Shown here: one piece after another, positions 39,637 to 49,225 of the stretch
How the letters are laid out: each line of letters begins with the position of its first letter
Numbering within the stretch: position 1 is the first letter of the stretch
NCBI GenBank assembly: GCA_943736015.1
Contig: OX031062.1
Span: 25,827,462-25,891,461, forward strand
Reading direction: 5' to 3'
Source of the DNA: Tridacna crocea
Lineage: Eukaryota > Mollusca > Bivalvia > Cardiida > Cardiidae
DNA length: 64,000 nt
Position numbers and translations under genes: made by a program
The notes under the pieces: generated by a model
The model's input: the letters and a program-made list of their open reading frames with translations, nothing else
Database searches by the model: none
Told to the model about the DNA's origin: nothing

Positions 39637-40832
39637 AAAATAGAAAACTCAAGTACAAGATCTGTATTTCCTACTTATTTAACCTGATCCTTACCTTTAT
39701 GCTGAATATATAAGTATGTATATAAATAGAATTCAGAATGTTATTTGGGAAGTAATATAGACATAGGAAGGTACAGGTAAGCAATTCTTTTTGTGCATAT
39801 TGTACAGAATATTTCTGCGACCATTCAGGACAAAAACAAAGGCAGCCCTGACTGATGCCAAGGATAGAAATAGGAATTAACTTATATAAATGATATTGAC
39901 CTTGGTCAGGTTAAATAAAGGAAGTAATACTAAGAATCAGACAGTAAAAGTCAAAATACACAGAGTATGCTGGCTTACCCTGATATGTAATATTTTCCTT
40001 AGCTTGCTAACCATAATTTTTTTGTAGCAGTTTATGGAATAAAATTTATTTTTGTGCCTTACACTGACGAGAAATTTTCAGAACTTGGCCAGAGTTTTCT
40101 ATGATCTTTGTTTTTTCTTAATGCTTTATCAGACAACAGAATTTTAACTGTTCCATTTTAAAAGCACTTGTGAACAGCAAGACAAATGTAGCTCAATAGA
40201 TTACAGAAGAAAACATGTGTGGTATGATATGAAAACGCTGGTTACCAATATTTTCTCCTGTTTTCCACAATGTTTTCCAAAGGCCTCCCGTTTAGGTTGT
40301 CAAAATGGGATAATTTAGTAAAGTGTTGCTGTATGAAATAAATTTTATTTGTTGGACTGAAGTGTGTAAAGTAAACTTGAGCTGTTTAGACTGAATTGTC
40401 ACATGAAGTAGTCAACATACATAAGCCTTCACCAAAAGACAGAAGTCAAGATTTGTCAATTTTGAGAGCAATTTCGGCCTACAAAGTAAATGTGATTCAG
40501 TATATAGGAATTTGGCTGTCAAGATACAGAGAGCATTTTGGGTAAGAATGACAATGCTGCTTACCAGCATTTCTGCCTTTACCACCATTCAAAGCATTCC
40601 GCTACAGGTTCATAAATGCATGGGATTATTTTGTAAAACATTTATCATTTACTGTATTGTGTGAAGAAATTTCACATGTACTTGTGTTTGCTACAAAATG
40701 ATAGCAGTTGCATGGTTCTCAAGTGACTTACACTTCAAATCTACTTTATTTAGGGAATTACCACTACAATAAACAATTTCAGACACCATTCCTTGGCACT
40801 GTTTAACTACATGTATTAGGCATTTGTTTTGT

Positions 40833-41061
40833 TTAACCCTTTACTCCATAGATACTTATTTCTACGCATTGCTTGTAGGAGCCTTTGGAAAACATTGTGG
40901 CAAAAGGTGAAATTGCTTGTGACGAGCAATTTCACCTTTTGCCACAATATTTTCTATGCTACCAAAAGGTGTCATATACACATAAGAAACAGCTTCATCC
41001 TTGCTGTTATTTAGTGGCAATTAGGGATACCATAGAAATGTCTTATGGGGTAAAGAGTTAA
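40833..41061. mobile_element. Family B foldback MITE with TTAA on both sides
   Basis: 229 bp from TTAACCCTTTACTCC to GGGGTAAAGAGTTAA. Core AACATTGTGGCAAAAGGTGA, AATTGCTTGTGACGAGCAATT, then TCACCTTTTGCCACAATATT. Opposite orientation to the 33619 copy. Confidence 0.84.
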
Positions 41062-41159
41062 CACTTACAGTGCTGAATTAACATAATGGACAGTTTCAAA
41101 TATGAAAAATATCCCAAATAACAGATTTTCATTGTTATGGCCAGAGCGTATAATAAAGT

Positions 41160-41235
41160 GCAATAGAGTGTATGTTCAAGATCAGACTTCACTTTCTGTA
41201 CAGTCTGATCTAGATCTACACTATCCAAAAAAATC
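41160..41235. repeat. Inverted repeat of the GATCAGACTGC family
   Basis: GATCAGACTTCACTTTCTGT pairs with ACAGTCTGATCTAGATCTAC across a short loop; diverged copy. Confidence 0.5.
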
Positions 41236-41251
41236 AATATAAATCAGGTCC

Positions 41252-41434
41252 AAGCCTTTAGAAAACATTGTGGGAAAGGGAGAAAATGCTGGTAACCAGC
41301 ATTTTCTCCCTTTCCCACAATGTTTTCTACCCTACCCAAAGTTAATTTTAGATTTTCAGTCAATTTTATTTTGTCGCCTGCAAATGCTTTCCATTTGGAC
41401 AAGCCTAAAATTTTGTTGTATGGTAAAGAGTTAA
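41252..41434 (+). mobile_element. Family A MITE, left-truncated, with matched arm changes
   Basis: The left end is missing. The core reads GTGGGAAAGGGAGAAAATGC and on the other arm GCATTTTCTCCCTTTCCCAC, i.e. an A-to-G change is mirrored on both arms. Right end ATGGTAAAGAGTTAA. Confidence 0.8.
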
Positions 41435-42261
41435 TGCTTTATCAGACAACAGAAATTTAGACTATTCCATTTTAAAAGTACTTGTGAACAGCACTTGTGA
41501 ACAGCAACACAGATGTGCTTAATGTGTTAACTACATGTATTAGGCTTTTGTTTTTGCACATAACCCAATACATCTTTTTCTTAATATGCAATTTATTGAT
41601 GTTGCAAGCAATGACACATATTTTTATGTTTCCATATTTCAAGAAAGATACTTTCTTTATCTTCAAATGTAAAGTAAATTCAAAGTATTTTCTACATGTC
41701 TTTGGTACTTCTTCAATGCACATCTTTTGTTTGACACTGCTGTAATGTAAATAAAGAGAGGTATGTGTTGTGCAGCAAAATCTCATCATTTGGGCCTTAG
41801 TTTCAATAGATTAGCCAATGAGTGCTCAGTGTGTGATCTGTACATTTCACATATACAGCATTGACTTCCCTTATGATCTCTGTGGGATAGACAAAACCTT
41901 GTGGGTTTGTCTATTTGATATTCATATACTCTCTGACGATTGTGTTTGAATCAGCTAGACAACCTCACCTTTGTCTTTCCAACATTTTTTTTTTAACTCT
42001 GCGCTAAAAAGAAAAATATAGAAACTGATCAATATTGAAAGAGTATTAAAAGTGACAAATTATAACTGGCTGAAATAGTTCGGTTCTTTTCTAGAAATAG
42101 ATGAATTAATTTGTTCATAAAGAACAATATATTTCGCTTTATGTTTTCAAAAGTCATGACACTCAGGGTTGTTCAAACTAGGCATTCTGTGTAAAGGGTC
42201 AAGGTTGTTTCAATAAAATGTGAAAAAAAAAAACCCCACACACACAGGAGTAGTTTTTTTT

Positions 42262-44724
42262 AGCTCACCTGAGCACAAAGTGCTCATGGTGAGCTATTGT
42301 GATCGTGCTGTGTCCGGCGTCCGTCATCCGTCGTCCGTCGTCAACTTTTTACCTTGTGTACGCTCTACAGGCCACAGTTTTGGTCGGATACTCATGAAAG
42401 TTGGTCAGGATGTTTGTCTTGATGAAATCTCGGATAAGTTCGAAAATGGGTATGTGGGGTCAAAAACTAGGTCACTAGGTCAAATCTTAGAAAAACCTTG
42501 TGTACGCTCTAAGAGGCCACATTTTGAGTCAGATACTCATGAAAGTTGGTCAGGATGTTTGTCTCGATGATATCTCGGACGAGTTTGAAAGTGGGTCATG
42601 TGGGGTCAAAAACAAGGTCACTAGGTCAAATCTTAGAAAAACCTTGTGTACGCTCTAGAGGCCGCATTTTGAGTCGGATACTCATGAAAGTTGGTCAGGA
42701 TGTTTGTCTCGATGATATCTCAGACGAGTTCGAAAATGGGTCACGTGGGGTCAAAAACTAGGTCACTAGGTCAAATCTTAGAAAAACCTTGTGTACGCTC
42801 TAGAGGCCGCATTTTCAGTCGGATACTCATGAAAGTTGGTCAGGATGTTTGTCTGGATGATAGCTCGGACGAGTTCGAAAATGGGTCACGTGGGGTCAAA
42901 AACTAGGTCACCAGGTCAAATCTTAGAAAAACCTTGTGTACGCTCTAGAGGCCGCATTTTCAGTCGGATACTCATGAAAGCTGGTCAGGATGTTTGTCTG
43001 GATGATATCTCGGACGAGTTCGAAAGTGGGTCACGTGGGGTCAAAAACTAGGTCACCAGGTCAAATCTTAGAAAAACCTTGTGTACGCTCTAGAGGCCGC
43101 CTTTTCAGTCGGATACTCATGAAAGTTGGTCAGGATGTTTGTCTGGATGATATCTCGGACGAGTTCGAAAATGGGTCATGTGGGGTCAAAAACTAGGTCA
43201 CCAGGTCAAATCTTAGAAAAACCTTGTGTACGCTCTAGAGGCCACATTTTCAGTTGGATACTCATGTAAGTTGGTCAGGATGTTTGTCTGGATGATATCT
43301 CGGACGAGTTTGAAAGTGGGTCACGTGGGGTCAAAAACTAGGTCACTAGGTCAAATCTTAGAAAAACCTTTTGTACTCTCTAGAGACCACATTTTCAGTC
43401 GGATACTCATTAAAAATGGTCAGGATGTTTGTCTCGATGATATCTCGGACGAGGTTGAAAGTGGGTCACATGGGGTCAAAAACTAGGTCACCAGGTCAAA
43501 TCTTAGAAAAACCTTTTGTACGCTGTAGAGGCCACATTTTCAGTCTGATACTCATGAAAGTTGGTCAGGATGTTTGTCTGGATGATATCTCGGACGAGTT
43601 CGAAAATGGGTCACGTGGGGTCAAAAACTAGGTCACCAGGTCGAATCTTAGAAAAACCTTTTGTACGCTCTAGAGGCCACATTTTTAGTCGGATACTCAT
43701 GAAAGTTGGTCAGGATGTTTGTCTGGATGATATCTCGGATGAGTTTGAAAATGGGTCACGTGGGGTCAAAAACTAGGTCACTAGGTCAAATCTTAGAAAA
43801 ACCTTTTGTACGCTCTAGAGGCCACATTTTCAGTTGGATACTCATGAAAGTTGGTCAGGATGTTTGCCTGGATGATATCTCAGACAAGAACGAAAATAGG
43901 TCATGTGGGGTCAAAAACTAGGTCACTAGGTCAAATGTTAGAAAAACCTTTTGTAGGCTCTAGAGGCCACATTTTCAGTCCAAAACTCTTGTAAGTTGGT
44001 CAGAATGTTTGTCTTGATGATATCTCAGACAGGTTTGAAAATGGGTCATTGGGGGTTAAAAACTAGGTCACCAGGTCAAATCTTAGAAAAACCTTGTATA
44101 TGCTCTGGATGCCACATTTTAAGTCCAACACTCTTGAAAATTAGTCAGAATGTTTGCCTTTATAATATCGTGGATGAGTTTGAAAATGGGTCATGTTGGG
44201 TCAAAAACTGGGTCAATAGGTCAAATGTTATAAACACCTTTTGTATGCTCTGGAGGACACATTTTCAGTCTGATACTCCTAAAACTTGTTCATAATATTT
44301 GTCCTGGTGATACCTTGAATGAGTTTGAAAATGGGTCATGTGGAGTCAAAAACTAGGTCAATGGGTCAAATATTAGAAAAACCTTGTGTACACTCCAGAG
44401 GCTACATTTTCTGCCTGATACTCTTCAGACTTGGTCAGAATGTTTGTTTTGATGATGTCTCAAAAGAGTTTGATAATGGGTATTTGTCGGGTCCAAAACT
44501 AGGTCACTTGATGAAATCTTAGAAAAACCTTTTGTACACTGTAGAGGCCACATTTTCAGTCCAATACTCATGAAACTTGGCCAGAATGTTTGTCTTATTG
44601 ATATCTCAAAAGTGTTTGATGATGGGTAATGTCTGATAAAAAACTAGGTCACTGGGAAACTAGATGGTGCATGTTTGGTCAATAAACTCAGGTGAGCGAT
44701 TTCAGGGCCATCATGGCCCTCTTG
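42262..44724 (+). mobile_element. Helentron-like element carrying 16 copies of a 145-bp repeat
   Basis: The 5' end after a T run is AGCTCACCTGAGCACAAAGT, then GTGTCCGGCGTCCGTCATCC. The 3' end is CTCAGGTGAGCGATTTCAG, hairpin GGGCCATCATGGCCC, TCTTG and TT. Sub-terminal inverted repeats GCTCACCTGAG/CTCAGGTGAGC pair. No helicase or replication-initiator coding sequence is present, so it is non-autonomous. Confidence 0.75.
42350..44645 (+). repeat. 145-bp tandem array, about 16 units
   Basis: The marker TGGTCAGGATGTTTGTCT recurs every 145 bp from about 42400 to 44575. Units from 42546 to 43850 are over 90% alike by eye and the outer ones, especially after 43996, are more diverged. Because 145 is one more than a multiple of three, each unit opens a 71-86-codon frame ending at the TAG in AAACTAGGTCAC; these frames are spurious. 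Confidence 0.9.
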
Positions 44725-44883
44725 TTTACATTTTTTTTCCATCTTATATGATTTATTTATGAGTCCGATATTTTTTTGTGTTTTGTAAGGTTTTCTTATT
44801 TAAGTCATTAAATTGTTGCATTTACAAAAGAAGTTGCTGCAGACAATTTCGAAGATACATGGATGATCAGCGAGACTTTAGAT

Positions 44884-45111
44884 TTAACCCTTCACCACAC
44901 AATCCCGACTTTTAATGACCCCGAAAAAGAAAGCTTTTGTCAACATTGTGGAAAAAGGAGAAAATGCTGGTAACCAGCATTCTCTCCTTTTCCACCAATG
45001 TTTCCTTCCCATTCTAAAGCAAAGTTCAGCATTTGATCTACATGTCTTGTGGTCTGCAAATGTGTTTAAATTTGAACTAGTCTAAAATATTGCTGTGCTG
45101 TAAAGGGTTAA
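44884..45111 (+). mobile_element. Family A MITE, full copy
   Basis: TTAACCCTTCACCACAC to GCTGTAAAGGGTTAA; mismatched centre CATTCTCTCC. Confidence 0.82.
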
Positions 45112-45750
45112 TTCGCGAGAATTGCGAAAAGTAGCCAAAGGCTGCTTGTTACGAACAGTTTCTCTTTTTTTATTTTCAAAAAACAAATTCGTCACCAAGA
45201 GGTGATAATCTAACTGTCTGACATATCAATAGACTGTGAAACTCACATAGATACATATCAAAAGTTGTTTATGTGTACAAAATGTTTGTCTATATTGAAT
45301 GTTGCTATTTGTAAAGTTACTATTAATATATTTTGTTTCCTATTAAAACAGTGTTATCAAACACTTTGCTTTGGTCTTCTTTTGTCTGCTATGTGGAAAT
45401 TATATACCCGTTATCACGGTGTGTAGTTTTCGACCAAGGCTGTCTGTCAGAATTTCTTGCAAATGCAAATCTTCTCCCTGCACTTGTCTGAAATACTTGT
45501 GAAACACAGCAAACAAAAGCAGAGAGAAACTGATTATCGCATGTCTGGAGAACAGATGAGATTTATAAAGTGAGCGCGCCGGTGTAATGCAGAGATATGA
45601 CCCCCATTACAAAATGACCCACGGTCATTTCCCGACGTAGAGGAATGACGCATGGGTCAAATGAGCCATGCTCTGGCAAAAGAGGGCTTATGTATCTCTG
45701 TGATGCATGGTAACATGTGAGCAATCACATATTCAGGATTCATAATAGCC

Positions 45751-45979
45751 TTAACTCTTTTCCAAACGACAAACATTTGGACTAGACCAAATTGAAAGCA
45801 TTAGCATACGACAATTCAACTCTTGCTGAAAAGATTATTTCTGTCTATGATAGGGTAGAAAACATTGTGGGAAAAAGAGAAAATGCTGATTACCAGAATT
45901 TTCTCCTTTTCCCACAATGTTTTCAAAGGGCTACTATTCCAGACCTGTAAAATCCAGGGATTGTTTGGGAAAGGATTAA
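45751..45979 (-). mobile_element. Family A MITE, full copy
   Basis: TTAACTCTTTTCCAAAC to TTTGGGAAAGGATTAA. Arms differ at GATTACCAGAATT. Confidence 0.82.
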
Positions 45980-46138
45980 TTTCTAATAACCAACTTAGTC
46001 ATTTAGTAAACTTGGACTCGTATAATACGGAAAATTGACCAAAAGCTAAAAGTTTCGGCCCAAGTAACCCTGCGCAGGCTGTCCTGGTTGATACTTTTGC
46101 AGCTTCGTTTTCATAGAGCACTACCCAAATGCTTCAGT

Positions 46139-46430
46139 CAATCATAAGTTATGTTACTTTCATATTGACAAAATTCTGAAAAAATAAGACAAAGAATGTT
46201 CTTCATAATGGTTGGTGATTACAGACCTTTATGATCCGTATTCGCCAACCATTCATAAGAACATTCTCAGTCTTTTTCTCCAAGTTTGTCCAAACTTGAA
46301 AGTAACACAACTTCTGATTGGCTAAACCAAATGGTTTAGCCAATCAAAAGTTGTGTTTCTTTCCTAGTTAGAAAATTATGGAGAATAATACTATGAATGT
46401 TCTTTAGAATGGTTGGTGAATACAACTGAT
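46139..46430. mobile_element. Foldback element with three related arms
   Basis: GAATGTTCTTCATAATGGTT at ~46195 pairs with AACCATTCATAAGAACATTC at ~46248, and GATTGGCTAAACC at ~46316 pairs with GGTTTAGCCAATC at ~46331. A third GAATGTTCTTTAGAATGGTT lies at ~46397. It looks like a foldback MITE with a partial duplication. Confidence 0.68.
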
Positions 46431-46754
46431 TTTGCTATATAATCTGATATACTGTTTGGAGTGACAAAAATAAACATACAAGGAAAAAGTAATCTAACTG
46501 ATTGCTTGACTTTTAGCAAACTTTTCACAGCCATGTCTCAAGGGCTCTGGACTCTTAACCCTTGGAATTTAGACAAAGACAAGCTTGCCTTTTGCAGATG
46601 GTGTAGATCAAGATCAGACTGCATTTTGTGTAATCCTGTGTAATCTGATCTTTGATATCCATTGTGTTTTTGAAATACTCTCGCAAAACACTATTGAAGC
46701 TGCAGTGCTTTGATCTGCTTGAAAATCATTTATGAAAACATCCCATTTTATTTA

Positions 46755-47000
46755 TACAGTGCAATCATGGAAAACTAAAGGTTGCTAGTTTGGTTCCTGG
46801 GTCAGGGTGAAGTTTTTCGGAAGTTTCTTAAAATGTCATTGCGAAATGTTTAGATCTTACCAAAGTCCTGCACATGGTTTCGGCACCTTGTATCAGAAAT
46901 CGGACAGTGGTTTCCAATAAACGTATGGTCAGCAGATGAAGAAACAGTAGGAAAGCAGGTATAGGTGCACTTCATGCCAAGACGTTGTCAAAAAGCTGAA
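46755..47000 (+). mobile_element. tRNA-derived SINE, diverged
   Basis: Box B-like GGTTGCTAGTTTGGTTCCTG, then the SINE body in plus sense (GTCAGCAGATGAAG, AGGTATAGGTGCACTTCA, GTTGAAAACGG), matching the 16268 copy at low identity. A further scrap (AGAAAGCGGCCAGTCGCTTG) lies at ~47650. Confidence 0.55.
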
Positions 47001-47449
47001 TTCTGTTGAAAACGGTGTAAAACGTCAAAGGGACTTTTTTTCACAAATATAATCCTATTTGACATTTTACTTCAAGTACCTTTTTTTAATGTTGCGTGTT
47101 GCAAAGTTTTTGCTAAAAAAATCCTTGACTTCAAGCAAATTTATCGCATCACCACAAAAGGGGCCAGAAACTTTAACTGTTCATTTCTGCTATTTTAAAT
47201 CTATTTTTGTGCTCCAAAAGCTTTTCACGACTTCTGCAATTCCAATTAAGTTTTCATACCTTCAAATAAAGGTATTTGTGTGCTGTGCACCAACAAATTA
47301 AAGATTTTGTACATGGTATATGCTAAAATGCTGCAAAAGCTTTTGTTCCAAATAGCAGGATTTCAGATTAAACTTTTGCAGCATCACAAAATGGGGTTTT
47401 TCTTGTTATGCACTTGCTCTTTATGCCTAGTACCTTTGCCATGTTGAGA

Positions 47450-47635
47450 AAATTCTCTCTATCTCCCATTTCTTCTGTCTCTCTCATTTTTCTTTCTCTC
47501 CGTTTTCACCTATCTCTCTCTTCTTTCTCTTTTCTCCCCTTTTTTCTTCTCTGTCCTTGCTCTCTTAACTTTCTTCCCCTCTTCTTTCTCTTTTCTCCCC
47601 TTTTTCTTCTCTCTCCTTTCTCTTAACTTTCTTTA
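47450..47635. repeat. Pyrimidine-rich low-complexity tract
   Basis: TCTCTCTTCTTTCTCTTTTC occurs twice about 70 bp apart (~47515 and ~47580) within an almost pure C/T strand. The Phe/Ser/Leu-rich frame across it is a composition artefact. Confidence 0.85.
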
Positions 47636-47800
47636 TAATTATAATGTGAGAAAGCGGCCAGTCGCTTGGATGCAATGTTGCTTGCAATACTCAACAATAA
47701 ACAAATGGATAGGACTGGACTCTGAAGGATGAAACACAATCTAAAAATAAGCTCGCAATACGCGGGTAGTGACGTTCGGAAATTTGTATTAAAAAAATGG

Positions 47801-48035
47801 TGTCGTCTCGGATCAGCCTGCGCAGTCCGTGAAGGCTAATTCGAAACGACAGTTTCCGTGTAATTTTCTGTTTTGTGCAGGTCTACTGAAGAACACAATC
47901 TATTGTAATCGTAAAGTGGCATCTCGGATTAGCCTGCGCAGACTATACAGGCTGATCTGAGACAACACTTTGCACAAATGTCAAAATGTCCCTCTTCGTG
48001 TGATGCAGCCCATATAAAGCTGAGAACAGCACTTA
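47801..48035. repeat. GCCTGCGCAG foldback repeat common in bivalve-like genomes
   Basis: TCGTCTCGGATCAGCCTGCG and, further on, ATCTCGGATTAGCCTGCGCA and CAGGCTGATCTGAGACAAC form direct and inverted arms. From memory this type of repeat is abundant in bivalve genomes; that is knowledge, not something I could search. Confidence 0.6.
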
Positions 48036-48712
48036 ACATCAGGCAAACACATTAAAACGTCATTTTCTCATCTTTGAAAAATAAAGGGTAAAAATGTATT
48101 TGAAGGAAAAAAAGCAGAACAACATTTATTAATACGTGGGAATTATATACAAATAGTCGTAAATAGGTCATGAGCTCGTGAATCGAATACATGCACGTAT
48201 TGAAAAATGACGACTTTTCAAATATCCTTTAATCTTTTACAAAACCTCTTTTAACAATCCTTGGATGAAAGGCTTTAAAGACATTTTGGAAAAAGAGATA
48301 ATACTGGTTACCAGCATTTTCAGCTCTTTCTGCCTTTTCATTGATACATGATATCAGTCGAACAACATTTACTTTGTTGTCTATCAAATTCTTTCAGTCC
48401 AGAGGAATAAGAAATATCGTTATCTGGTAGCCTTACGTCGTTGGCTAATGACCATGAATTAAGATCATATACAATGATGTGTTTGAAAACATTAGGACAC
48501 ATGAGGAGGTAAAATCCTGTCTAGCATGCACCTTTTCTCCTTTTCTAAAATTTTGGTCAAAAGTTCAACGCTTCAACAGTTAGGCGAAAGCAGAAGCTTT
48601 TAAGGATGCTGCAGATTAATCCTTATCTTGCTAAATAAATAAACAGAATTTTTCAATTCATTATTTCAAACCCTAACATTGCTATTTCAAAGTATTGTTT
48701 TGGTTCTCATCA

Positions 48713-48774
48713 GACAGTGTAGATCCAAGATCAGACTGCATGCTCCATGCAGTCTGATCTTGATCTACACTGTT
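48713..48774. repeat. Palindrome of the GATCAGACTGC family, near-perfect
   Basis: Arm CAGTGTAGATCCAAGATCAG followed by ACTGCATG, then CATGCAGT and CTGATCTTGATCTACACTG. Related copies at 41160, 46600, 57470 and 61014 make this a dispersed foldback repeat. Confidence 0.75.
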
Positions 48775-49225
48775 TGCTAAAGGTCACTGAGTTAGGTTTA
48801 GCAGCCTTTGGGTTAAAATTAGACTACAGAGAACAGCTGCTTGTCTTGCTAGACTTACAAGACACAAAATCTTTTGAATCTTAGTCAATTGTACTCTCAG
48901 CAGTCGAGAAAGGTCAAGTTGATATGTCTGGTGCTGAAGGAGTTGCAGTTCATCAGAGTAAAAAGTTCAATTCTCGCAGACACTGACTGATTGAAAATTA
49001 CAAAAAAAAAAAATTATCAACATTCTAGAATAACAAAGAAACAAGTTTTTTTTTTAAACCGATTATAACAAAATAGATAGAAGCACAAAGAATACTGCCA
49101 AGGGAGAACTTGTAGCAGCAGTTTGTACATCAGTCTTAGGAGCAATCAGAAGTGTTGCCCTACTCTTTTCTCAAGACAGGTTCTAGCAAATGCTAAGAAT
49201 AAGTACGTGCTAAAACAATGAAAGC

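Larger units (their letters stand above)
38000..42261. other. Intergenic region, no gene recognised
   Basis: Beyond the 3' end of the EGF/TSP1 gene I see MITE copies (38805, 39414, 40125, 40436, 40833, 41252), one with its centre expanded by ACTGGTA-like repeats (~38870-38930), and AT-rich DNA. Only short spurious frames occur. Confidence 0.6.
44725..49225. other. Intergenic region between convergent genes, no gene recognised
   Basis: It contains two MITEs, a SINE, foldback repeats (46139, 47801, 48713), a pyrimidine tract (47450-47635) and anonymous DNA. The stretch 45500-45720 is more GC-rich (GAGCGCGCCGG) but shows no supported frame. Confidence 0.55.

Noticed and set aside
41472-41789. 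105-codon frame on the - strand
   Set aside because: No recognisable domain or splice context; length is compatible with chance in AT-rich DNA and it overlaps an equally long frame on the other strand.
42546-44522. Series of 67-99-codon open frames with a common GVKN or similar end
   Set aside because: They are the 145-bp tandem units read in rotating frames; each ends at the same TAG in AAACTAGG and has no start context or splice signals.
47408-47626. Hydrophobic Phe/Ser/Leu frame
   Set aside because: Product of the pyrimidine-rich low-complexity tract.
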